Assembly (NCBI RefSeq): GCF_017875735.1
Contig: NZ_JAGGMZ010000001.1
Coordinates: 1,798,001 to 1,862,000, forward strand
Direction: 5' to 3'
Source: Arthrobacter sp. CAN_C5
GTDB lineage: Bacteria > Actinomycetota > Actinomycetes > Actinomycetales > Micrococcaceae
DNA: 64,000 bases
This document shows, piece by piece, positions 6,748 through 14,791 of the stretch (its first letter is position 1; each line of letters begins with the position of its first letter). A program made the position numbers and the translations under genes. The notes beneath the pieces were generated by a model that had not been told where the DNA came from, made no database searches, and saw nothing but the letters and a program-made list of their open reading frames with translations.

Positions 6748-9700
6748 ATGACAGCAGTGACAGGTCTCAGCGAAGCGCTCTGGGAGGGCCTCGCCATGGA
6801 ACAGCTGGCCGAACTCGGCTGGCGGCCGGGTACCGGCGAGTCCATCGCCCCCGGATCGGGGGAGCGCGAGACCTGGGACGACCTGCTCATTCGGCCACGG
6901 TTGCTCGCAGCGCTGAGGAAGTTCAACCCCACTGTGCCGCAGCAGTACCTGCAGCAGGCCGTCGCCGAGATCGCAGCCCCCAAGTCGACCGATGCCATCA
7001 CCGAGAACCACCGCATTCACGCCTATCTGACCGACGGCTACCGTGGGATCAGCTACATCGACACCGACGGCACCGAACACAATCCCACCCTCCGCGTCCT
7101 CAGCGCCGACGCCGACGACAACGACTGGCTCGCCGTCAACCAGGTCACCCTCCGGCAGGGCGACTACAAACGACGCTTCGACGTCGTGCTCTACTGCAAC
7201 GGCATGCCGGTCAGCGTGATCGAACTGAAGAGGGCCGGGAGCCGCTCGGCCGATGTACCCGCCGCCCACGCCCAGCTGCAGACCTACCTGCGCGAGTTCC
7301 CGCTCGCCTTCCGCTTCTGCGTGTTCACCCTCGCCTCGGACGGGATCCTCGCCAAATACGGCACACCGTTCACCCCGCTGAACCACTTTTCGCCCTGGAA
7401 TGTCGACGACGACGGTAAGCCGGTTGCGCGCGACGCCCTGGTCGACGGCGAGCCGGTCACCGAATTGGATCTCGCCCTCGACGGCCTCTACAGCCTTGAA
7501 CGGTTTGTCCAGCTGACCCGCAACTTCACCGCCTTCGACGAGAACGCTGACGGGCTGAGTAAGCGCATCGCCAAGCCCCACCAGTACTTCGCCGTGTCCA
7601 AGGCCGTCGGCAGCACCGTCCTGGCGGTCGCGAGCAACGGCAAGGCCGGCGTCGTCTGGCACACCCAGGGCTCAGGCAAGTCCATGGAAATGGAGCTCTA
7701 CACCAACCAGGTCACCCGGCACCCGAAACTCCTGAACCCCACCATCCTGGTGATCACCGACCGCAATGAACTCGACGGCCAACTGTACGAAACCTTCGCG
7801 CAAAGCCTCCTGCTCCCGGAGAAACCACGGCAGATCCGCCGCCGGGCCGAACTGCGTGAGGAACTCGCCAGTCGAACTACCGGTGGCATCTACTTCACCA
7901 CCCTGCAGAAGTTCGGCCGCAGCCAGGAGGAGAAGGACGCCGGCGTGGACCACCCGTTGCTCTCCGACCGGCGGAACATCATCGTGATCGTCGACGAAGC
8001 GCACCGCAGCCACTACGACGACCTCGACGGCTACGCCCGCCACCTGCGCGACGCGCTGCCGCGGGCCACGCTGATCGCGTTCACCGGCACCCCCATCTCC
8101 TTCGACGACCGCAACACGCGTGACGTGTTCGGCGAGTACATCGATATCTACGACCTCAGCCGGGCGGTCGACGACGGCGCCACCGTTCCCGTGTATTTCG
8201 AACCACGGCTGATCAAGGTGGCGCTGGCCAAGGACGTCACCGAGGAAACCCTCGACCAGGCGGCCGACGACATCACCCGGAGCCTGGACGACACCGAGCG
8301 GGCACGGATCGAGGCGAGCGTCGCCGTCGTGAACGCCGTCTACGGGGCACCGCAGCGCATCGCGGCCCTCGCGGAGGACCTGGTCACGCACTGGGAAAAT
8401 CGTTCAGGCAAAATGCGCCAGTTCATCGAGTCGCCCGGCAAAGCCATGATTGTGGGCGGCACCCGGGAGATCTGCGCCAACCTGTATGCCGCCATCATCG
8501 CGCTGCGCCCCGGCTGGCACTCGGATGACCTCGACAAAGGCAAAATCAAGGTGGTGTACTCCGGGACGCCGTCGGACGTTCCACCGGTGGTTGACCATGT
8601 GCGCCGGGACTCGTTGAACGCGACCATCAAGGAACGCCTGAGGAATGTCGACGACGAACTCGAGATAGTGATCGTCAAGGACATGATGCTCACCGGGTAC
8701 GATTCGCCGCCGCTTCACACCCTGTACCTGGACCGGCCGCTGAAGGGAGCGCTGCTGATGCAGACGCTGGCGCGGGTAAACCGGACGTTCCGCGGCAAGC
8801 AGGATGGGTTGCTGGTGGCGTATGCGCCGCTGGCCGACAATCTGGCTAAGGCGCTGGCTGAGTATTCCCAGACCGACCAGCAGAACAAACCCATCGGCAG
8901 GAATATTGACGAGGCGGTCGAGCTCACCAGATCACTGGTGGAGATGTTGCGCGAGATGCTAGCCGGCTACGACTGGCACGCCGTTTACCGTGCCGGCACC
9001 CCCAAGGCCTTCAAGAATGCTGTCACCGGCTCGGTCAACTACCTGCGCAGCGCTTTGACGCCGGGCAACCAGCCCGACGACGGTGCCGAGACGCTCGCGG
9101 GACGGTACCGGAAGGCCTCGAGTCAGCTGTCCCGGGCCTGGGCCTTGTGTTCAGGGGCCCAGAACCTGGCTGAGCTCCGCCCCGAGATTCAGGTGTACGA
9201 GGAGATCCGCGTCTACATGGCGAAGTTCGACGCCGCGGACCGACAGGCCCGGGGCGAACCTGTGCCCGAAGACATCGCGCGCCTGCTTGGGGACCTGATC
9301 GCGACGTCGACGTCCACCGGGGACATCCTCGACATCTATGAAGCTGCGGGGATGCCGAAGCCATCACTCGGTGATCTGACCCCAGAATTCATCGCTAAAA
9401 CGCAACAGGCAAAGAATCCGCAGCTTGCTATCGAAGCGCTGCGGAAGCTGGTGGCTGAGGAGTCGGCCAAGACCACCCGCAATAATGTGATCCGTGAACG
9501 GGCGTTCTCAGAACGCATCACTGAACTGATGAACCGCTACACGAATCAGCAGCTCACCTCAGCCGAGGTCATCGCGGAACTGGTCGCGCTGGCCAAAGAA
9601 GTTGCGGCGGAGGCGGCCCGTGGCGCAAAGTTCTCACCGCCACTGAACGAGGACGAGCTGGCGTTCTACGACGCCGTGGCACAGAACGAATCGGCGGTCG

Positions 9701-9936
9701 AGGTACAGGGTGAGGGGATTCTGGCCCAGATTGCCCGCGACCTCGTGGCAGTGATGCAGCGCGACGTCCGGACCGATTGGACCGTTCGCGACGACGTCCG
9801 GGCAAAACTGCGTTCCTCGATCAAACGGCTGCTCGTCAAGAACGGCTATCCACCCGACAAGCAACCGGCCGCCATCAAGCTCGTAATGGAGCAGATGGAA
9901 TCCATGGCGCCCCGCTACGCGGAAGCGCGCGGCTGA
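6748..9936 (+). CDS. hsdR: Type I restriction endonuclease subunit HsdR
   Basis: HsdR is the ATP-driven DNA translocase and nuclease of the type I system. The N-terminal nuclease domain shows the D145 ... E159-L-K161 catalytic motif. The superfamily 2 motor has Walker A QGSGKS (K311), DEAH at 416-419, FTGTP just after, and a motif VI region with LARVNRTFRGKQDG. The C-terminal helical domain docks to HsdS. At 1062 residues it is full length for the family. A GGGGGAAA ribosome binding site precedes the ATG. It is separated from hsdM-hsdS by 5 kb, so it probably has its own promoter in 6576-6740. Confidence 0.95.
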   Translation: MTAVTGLSEALWEGLAMEQLAELGWRPGTGESIAPGSGERETWDDLLIRPRLLAALRKFNPTVPQQYLQQAVAEIAAPKSTDAITENHRIHAYLTDGYRGISYIDTDGTEHNPTLRVLSADADDNDWLAVNQVTLRQGDYKRRFDVVLYCNGMPVSVIELKRAGSRSADVPAAHAQLQTYLREFPLAFRFCVFTLASDGILAKYGTPFTPLNHFSPWNVDDDGKPVARDALVDGEPVTELDLALDGLYSLERFVQLTRNFTAFDENADGLSKRIAKPHQYFAVSKAVGSTVLAVASNGKAGVVWHTQGSGKSMEMELYTNQVTRHPKLLNPTILVITDRNELDGQLYETFAQSLLLPEKPRQIRRRAELREELASRTTGGIYFTTLQKFGRSQEEKDAGVDHPLLSDRRNIIVIVDEAHRSHYDDLDGYARHLRDALPRATLIAFTGTPISFDDRNTRDVFGEYIDIYDLSRAVDDGATVPVYFEPRLIKVALAKDVTEETLDQAADDITRSLDDTERARIEASVAVVNAVYGAPQRIAALAEDLVTHWENRSGKMRQFIESPGKAMIVGGTREICANLYAAIIALRPGWHSDDLDKGKIKVVYSGTPSDVPPVVDHVRRDSLNATIKERLRNVDDELEIVIVKDMMLTGYDSPPLHTLYLDRPLKGALLMQTLARVNRTFRGKQDGLLVAYAPLADNLAKALAEYSQTDQQNKPIGRNIDEAVELTRSLVEMLREMLAGYDWHAVYRAGTPKAFKNAVTGSVNYLRSALTPGNQPDDGAETLAGRYRKASSQLSRAWALCSGAQNLAELRPEIQVYEEIRVYMAKFDAADRQARGEPVPEDIARLLGDLIATSTSTGDILDIYEAAGMPKPSLGDLTPEFIAKTQQAKNPQLAIEALRKLVAEESAKTTRNNVIRERAFSERITELMNRYTNQQLTSAEVIAELVALAKEVAAEAARGAKFSPPLNEDELAFYDAVAQNESAVEVQGEGILAQIARDLVAVMQRDVRTDWTVRDDVRAKLRSSIKRLLVKNGYPPDKQPAAIKLVMEQMESMAPRYAEARG

Positions 9937-9985
9937 ACGGTGGCGCGAAGCACATTCCTACCGACAATGAGCAGTGAGATCAACA

Positions 9986-10894
9986 ATGACGACAGGTAGA
10001 CAGGTCCGGCTCTTCCTGACCGACGGTATGCCGGGCGGACTCCTGACCGCGGAAATTATGAACTGGACCGGCCAGATTGTTGCCGGATCCCGTTCGGACC
10101 TAGCGGTTCTCCTTGCGCGCCCGGAGGCTGCGAAGACCGGCGTGTATTTTCTGACCGGAGTGAACGAGGAAGACCCAGACGACCAGATGTTGTACATCGG
10201 AGAAGGTGACGACGTCAGCACCCGCCTGAAGATGCACAATCGTGGCGAGCCTGAGGGCGGAAAGGATTTCTGGACCCGGGCACTGCTGCTCACAAGTAAG
10301 GACGCAAACCTGACAAAGGCGCACGTCCGCTATCTGGAAAGCCGGTTCATTGAGCTTGGCAAGGTGGCCGACCGAACCATCATAGTGAATAGGACCGCAC
10401 CACCCACGTTGCCGTTGCCTGAGGCCGATATCTCGGACATGGAGTACTTCATCAGCCAGGCACGGATTGTGCTTCCGCTGCTTGGTATCGATGCGTTCAG
10501 AGAAGTACCACGCAACGAGGCTGAGGCGACAGATCCGGACGGGCCGAAAGCCTCGTCACCGGTATTCGAACTAGGCGTTCCGGGAGACGGAGGAACCGCG
10601 CGTGGTCAGGAAATCGACGGTGAGTTCATTGTCTACGAAGGATCCGCAGTGCGAAGCAAGTGGGTAAGCGGGCACACCGGATACCAGAAGCTCTACGAAC
10701 GACTCCGCGTGGACGGAACGTTTGAAGACATCGGCGGTCTCCGTCGGTTTGCTCGGCCTTATGCGTTCAAGAGCCCGAGCGCTGCTGCCGCCGTCGTGAC
10801 CGGCCGACCAACCAATGGCCGAATAAGCTGGATTGTTTCCGCCACCGGGCTGAGTTATGCCCAGTGGCAGGAACAATCGATCCCCGCGCTCTAG
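9986..10894 (+). CDS. GIY-YIG nuclease-like protein with C-terminal DUF4357 domain
   Basis: Residues about 50-125 form a GIY-YIG fold. The first strand is GVYFL (52-56), the second LYIGEGDD (69-76), with R80 and a later glutamate E118 in a LESRFIE helix, so the catalytic set looks complete. The C-terminal 85 residues (FEDIGGLRRFARPYAFKSPS, later GLSYAQWQEQ) match DUF4357, a domain often found with restriction-modification loci. The gene lies 49 bp after hsdR on the same strand and probably belongs to the same defence unit. A GTG at 9974 is an alternative start; the ATG at 9986 has a GAGAT-like site. Its substrate is not known. Confidence 0.85.
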   Translation: MTTGRQVRLFLTDGMPGGLLTAEIMNWTGQIVAGSRSDLAVLLARPEAAKTGVYFLTGVNEEDPDDQMLYIGEGDDVSTRLKMHNRGEPEGGKDFWTRALLLTSKDANLTKAHVRYLESRFIELGKVADRTIIVNRTAPPTLPLPEADISDMEYFISQARIVLPLLGIDAFREVPRNEAEATDPDGPKASSPVFELGVPGDGGTARGQEIDGEFIVYEGSAVRSKWVSGHTGYQKLYERLRVDGTFEDIGGLRRFARPYAFKSPSAAAAVVTGRPTNGRISWIVSATGLSYAQWQEQSIPAL

Positions 10895-10906
10895 CACCTG
10901 AACACC

Positions 10907-10971
10907 CCGCCGAGCCGTGAAATACCGCGGGTCCGGAACGTCCGAACCCGCCAGATCTCGCAGCTCGGCGG
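10907..10971. terminator. Nested hairpins between convergent genes
   Basis: Outer arms CCGCCGAGC (10907-10915) and GCTCGGCGG (10963-10971) are fully complementary. They enclose a second hairpin at 10927-10951 with arms GCGGGT and ACCCGC and inner CGGA/TCCG. The structure sits between the end of the GIY-YIG gene and the end of putA, and reads as a bidirectional terminator. Confidence 0.6.
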
Positions 10972-11017
10972 AGGGGATCAACGGAAGGGGCAAGTCCAAC
11001 CGCCCCAGCAAACGCTC

Positions 11018-14000
11018 CTAGTGGAGCACCGTGTGCGACACGCTGTCCGGGTTGCCGAACCGGTGAGCCGTAATGGACACCGCCTGCTCGTGCAGGAACG
11101 GAAGCATTTCGATCCGTCCGGACTCGGTGACCGGTCCGGCGTAGATGGCCACATCAGGATCGCCGTCGGTGGCTGCACACAGTTCCGAATAGCCGCCGCC
11201 AATCAGCCGGACCCGACCCAGCGAGGCCGCAGGCGCGTGCTTCAGCCACGCGGCGTCGTCGTCCACTCCGTGCTCAACATTATGAGCCGACAGGACAGCC
11301 GTCAGCGCAGGCGGCAGTGGGTGAGCCGACGAAACCCGCAGCGTCGCTCCGGCCCGCAGCCCGGCAGCAAGCACCCGGACCAGCGACGCCAGCGTGCCGT
11401 CCTCGTTGAGCCGCACCGTGACCGTACCCGGAACATAACGGAACTCGTTGCGTTCCACCCCGAGGCCCGACACATCGCGGTTGGCCCCGAACGACTTGAC
11501 CCAGTGACGCTGGTCGTCGGCGGTCGCGCGGGCCAGGAATCCCTGGTCGACGGCGGGAATGTCGGCTGCGTGCAGCAGATCACGGACCGGTCCGCTCAGC
11601 GGAGCGTGAACATTCCCGGGGTGCAGCTCGACCGGCTTCCAGCTGCCGAGGTGCATCAGGTAGTTGGGTCCTCCGGCCTTGGCTCCTGGCCCCACAGCCG
11701 AACGCTTCCAGCCACCGAACGGCTGACGCTGCACAATTGCTCCAGTGATACCGCGGTTCACATACAAATTGCCTGCCTGGACAGAGTCCAGCCACAGCGC
11801 CAACTCGTCGCCGTCCATGGTGTGGATGCCCGCCGTCAAACCGTATGGGCTGGCGTTCTGCCACTCGATGGCCTGCTCCAGGGAGTCGGCGTGCATGACC
11901 CCCAGGACCGGTCCAAAGAATTCGGTGAGGTGGAAGTAGCTGCCCGGCTTCACGCCCGCCCGGACGCCGGGGCTCCAGAGCCGTCCGGTGTCGTCCAGCT
12001 GTCGAGGCTTCACCAGCCAGGTTTCGCCCTCGCCCAGCGTCGTCAGCGCGTCGCGCAGTTTCCCCTCGGCGGGATCGATGACCGGGCCCATCTCGGTGGC
12101 CGAGTCTTCGGGGTACCCCACCTTCAGGGAGGCGACGGCGTCGACCATCTGGTTACGGAACCGCGCCGACTTCCCGGCCGACCCCACCAGAATCACCAGT
12201 GAGGCAGCCGAACACTTTTGCCCGGCATGCCCAAACGCTGACTTCACGACGTCGGCAGCAGCCAGGTCGAGGTCGGAGCTGGGGGTTACGATCAGGGCAT
12301 TCTTGCCGCTGGTCTCGGCAAGCAGGGGCAGGTCATGCCGCCAGCTGCGGAACAGCTTCGCCGTGTCGTGGGCGCCGGTCAGGATGACCCGGTCCACCGA
12401 GGGGTGCGAGATGAGGTGCTGCCCCACGGGACCCTCCTCGACGTCAGCGAAGTGCAGGACTTCCCGGGGCACACCGGCTTCCCAGAGTGCCTCCACCAGC
12501 ACCGCGGCGCACCGCTTGGCCTGCGGCGCAGGCTTCACGACGACGGCGCTGCCAGCCGCCAACGGGGCAAGTGCGGAGCCGGCGGCAATAGCCACCGGGA
12601 AGTTCCACGGCGGTGTGACAACCGTCAGCCGTGCCGGTACGAACTCGGCGCCCTCCACCTGGTCCAGCTCCTCGGCGAGCAGTGCATAGTAATTGGCGAA
12701 GTCGATCGCTTCGGAGATTTCGGGGTCCGACTCTGCAACCGTCTTGCCCGTCTCGCTGGCTGCTACTTCCACCAGGTCACCGCGGATTGCGGCGAGACGG
12801 GCGGCAGCGCTGCGGAGCACTACAGCCCGTTCGGCGCCGGAGCGCGCGGACCACTCGGTTTGACCGGCGAGCGCCGCATCGACCGTACGGTCGACGTCGT
12901 CGTTCGTTGCGAGCCAGGAGGCCTTCACCAGGTCGACCCCGAGGGTTGACCCAGGAACACGTTCCAATATTGCGGTCGCCCAGTCCCTGATACCGGGCAG
13001 GGATGCATCCGAGTCGGACTGATTGGCGAACTCGCCTGGCGCTGCCGCGACGAAGCGGTCGGTGGCCTGGGAACGGTTCGCGACGGGGACGGTGTTGTCC
13101 ACGGCCGCCAACGATTCGAGGAAGCGCTTCTTCTCCCGCTCGAACAGCTGGGGGTTCTTGTTCAGTTCGAAGACAGCCGACATGAAGTTTTCCTGGCTGG
13201 CGTTTTCCTCCAGCCGGCGGATCAGGTAGCTGATGGCGACGTCGAACTGCGCGGGGTGGACCACAGGCGTGTACAGCAGAAGCGAGCCCACGTCCTTCTT
13301 GATCTCCTCCGCCTGCTCCTCGGCCATGCCCAGGAGCATCTCGAATTCGATCCGGTCCTCGACCCCGCGGGCAAGCGCCAGCAGCCGCGCAAAAGCGATG
13401 TCGAACAGGTTGTGCCCTGCCACACCGATCCTGACCGCCTCGGCGTTCTCGGGACGCAGAGCCCAGTCGAGGCAGCGCTTGTAATTGGTGTCGGTGGCTT
13501 CCTTGGAGGGCAGGGTGGCTGGTTCCCAGCCGTGCACCTTCGCGTCGACGAGCTCCATGGCCAGATTGGCGCCCTTCACGAGCCGGACCTTGACGGCCGA
13601 GCCGCCCCGGCTGCGGCGCGCCGTTGCCCACTCGGTGATGTCCTGCAGTGCGCCAAGGGCGTCGGGCAGGTAGGCCTGCAGCACGATCCCTGCTTCGAGG
13701 TGCAACAGGTCCTCGGTGTCGAGGATCCGCTTGAACACGGCGACGGTCAGATCGAGGTCGTGGTACTCCTCCATGTCCAGGTTGATGAACTTCGGAGCGG
13801 GGGAGGACGCCGCGAGTCGGTAGAGGGGGAGCAGGCGCTCCGCGACCCGCTCCACGGTCTCGTGGAAGTCCCACAGGTTCATGGTGCTGACCACTGAGGA
13901 GACCTTGATCGAGACATAGTCGACGTCGTCGCGTGCCAGAAGTTTGGTGGTACCGGCCAGCCGGGCGTCGGCTTCCTCGTTGCCGAGGACTGCCTCGCCC

Positions 14001-14473
14001 AGCAGGTTGATGTTCAGCCGGACCGATTCGCCCCGCAGCCCGGCGATCGCCTTGCCCAGTTTGTGTGGCCGCGCGTCAACAATGAGGTGTCCCACCATCT
14101 CCCGCAGCACCCGCTGGGCTACGGGCACCACAATGCCGGGCAGGGTCGGTGCGAGCGCGCCACCGAGCCGCACGGCACCCCGCATGTACCAGGGGAGGAA
14201 CGACGGCGTCTGCCGTGCCAGCTTCGACAGGTTGCGTGCGGCAACGGCGTTGTCCTCGGGCCGGATCACCCGGTCCACGAAACCGAGAGTGAACTGGAGT
14301 CCGGCGTCGTCCTTGAGGACCTCGGCGAGCAGCTGCGCCGATCGCGATCCGCGGGTCGCTACCGGTTCGGGGCGACGGGATTCATCCAGGTGCAGCCAGC
14401 GCCGGACGAGGGCGACGGCGTCGTCGCCCAGAGTTGCGGGAAGGGGATCAACAGTGGAAAAGAGCTGTGTCAT
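11018..14473 (-). CDS. putA: Bifunctional proline dehydrogenase / L-glutamate gamma-semialdehyde dehydrogenase
   Basis: PutA oxidises proline to pyrroline-5-carboxylate with FAD and then to glutamate with NAD+. The N-terminal half carries the FAD-binding proline dehydrogenase barrel, with FINLDMEEYHDLDLTV and VRLVKGANLAMELVDA. The C-terminal half is an aldehyde dehydrogenase, with NFPVAIAAGSALAPLAAG, the glutamate of LLAETSGKNA and the catalytic cysteine in GQKCSAASLV. No ribbon-helix-helix domain is present at the N-terminus, so this is not a self-regulating form. I choose ATG 14473 (1151 residues), which has GAGG 9 bases upstream, over a GTG 30 bases further out. Confidence 0.93.
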   Translation of the reverse strand: MTQLFSTVDPLPATLGDDAVALVRRWLHLDESRRPEPVATRGSRSAQLLAEVLKDDAGLQFTLGFVDRVIRPEDNAVAARNLSKLARQTPSFLPWYMRGAVRLGGALAPTLPGIVVPVAQRVLREMVGHLIVDARPHKLGKAIAGLRGESVRLNINLLGEAVLGNEEADARLAGTTKLLARDDVDYVSIKVSSVVSTMNLWDFHETVERVAERLLPLYRLAASSPAPKFINLDMEEYHDLDLTVAVFKRILDTEDLLHLEAGIVLQAYLPDALGALQDITEWATARRSRGGSAVKVRLVKGANLAMELVDAKVHGWEPATLPSKEATDTNYKRCLDWALRPENAEAVRIGVAGHNLFDIAFARLLALARGVEDRIEFEMLLGMAEEQAEEIKKDVGSLLLYTPVVHPAQFDVAISYLIRRLEENASQENFMSAVFELNKNPQLFEREKKRFLESLAAVDNTVPVANRSQATDRFVAAAPGEFANQSDSDASLPGIRDWATAILERVPGSTLGVDLVKASWLATNDDVDRTVDAALAGQTEWSARSGAERAVVLRSAAARLAAIRGDLVEVAASETGKTVAESDPEISEAIDFANYYALLAEELDQVEGAEFVPARLTVVTPPWNFPVAIAAGSALAPLAAGSAVVVKPAPQAKRCAAVLVEALWEAGVPREVLHFADVEEGPVGQHLISHPSVDRVILTGAHDTAKLFRSWRHDLPLLAETSGKNALIVTPSSDLDLAAADVVKSAFGHAGQKCSAASLVILVGSAGKSARFRNQMVDAVASLKVGYPEDSATEMGPVIDPAEGKLRDALTTLGEGETWLVKPRQLDDTGRLWSPGVRAGVKPGSYFHLTEFFGPVLGVMHADSLEQAIEWQNASPYGLTAGIHTMDGDELALWLDSVQAGNLYVNRGITGAIVQRQPFGGWKRSAVGPGAKAGGPNYLMHLGSWKPVELHPGNVHAPLSGPVRDLLHAADIPAVDQGFLARATADDQRHWVKSFGANRDVSGLGVERNEFRYVPGTVTVRLNEDGTLASLVRVLAAGLRAGATLRVSSAHPLPPALTAVLSAHNVEHGVDDDAAWLKHAPAASLGRVRLIGGGYSELCAATDGDPDVAIYAGPVTESGRIEMLPFLHEQAVSITAHRFGNPDSVSHTVLH

Positions 14474-14673
14474 GCGATCGTGCCTCACAATGCGACGGGC
14501 CACCGTTATCGGATCCTGACTCAGGTGGGTATTCCCCTTGCGGGGCCGGTGGCCGATCAGGCCGGGGGCGCATTCCGCCTCGGCATGGCAGCGCGTCTTG
14601 CGGGCGCGCGTACCAGAATAATCGTAACCTGCGCGGCGGGGTCACGGACGCCAATCTGCGCTAGGGTAGATTT

Positions 14674-14700
14674 ATGTCTGCAGTACAACTTCTTAGCTAG
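14674..14700 (+). CDS. Leucine-containing leader peptide of leuS (8 residues)
   Basis: The frame ATG-TCT-GCA-GTA-CAA-CTT-CTT-AGC-TAG encodes MSAVQLLS. Two consecutive CTT codons, uncommon in this high-GC genome, precede the stop, and the stop overlaps the first base of the following hairpin. The sequence aligns closely with the leuA leader at 41311: both have GCTAGGGT, 6 bases, a start codon, GCAG, CTT codons and CTTAGCT. That similarity is the main support for calling so short a frame. Confidence 0.55.
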   Translation: MSAVQLLS

Positions 14701-14723
14701 CCGCACGTTCGACCGTGCGGCAT

Positions 14724-14748
14724 GCCCCTCCCTGGACGAGGGGCTTTT
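14724..14748 (+). terminator. Intrinsic terminator in the leuS leader
   Basis: GCCCCTC (14724-14730) pairs with GAGGGGC (14738-14744) around a 7-nt loop and is followed by TTTT. It stands 43 bases upstream of the leuS start, which implies premature termination as a control point rather than the end of another gene. Confidence 0.7.
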
Positions 14749-14791
14749 GTGTGTCTAGGGGCAATTGATCAAGAGGACAGGGCAACAACAA

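Larger units (their letters stand above)
14662..14754 (+). promoter_or_regulatory. Candidate leucine-responsive attenuator upstream of leuS
   Basis: In order the leader shows a TAGGGT box (14662-14667), a short reading frame with tandem leucine codons (14674-14700), a perfect 8-bp hairpin (14700-14721, loop TTCGAC), and a terminator hairpin (14724-14744) followed by TTTTGTGTGT. The box lies 6 bases before the leader start codon. It can be read as a -10 element giving a leaderless leader peptide, or AGGG can serve as the ribosome binding site. A base-paired antiterminator is not obvious by eye. The rest of the 14474-14791 gap is the putA and leuS promoter region. Confidence 0.6.

Noticed and set aside
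12777..13874. A 365-codon frame inside putA in another frame
   Set aside because: The translation is a proline/arginine-rich shadow of the proline dehydrogenase domain.
14700..14744. A tRNA-like pair of hairpins before leuS
   Set aside because: Two stems are present, but there is no acceptor stem joining them, no T-loop sequence and no anticodon arm of proper size.
14640..14760. T-box riboswitch upstream of leuS
   Set aside because: The conserved T-box sequence and the specifier-loop stem are not visible; the short leucine frame plus terminator explain the region better.
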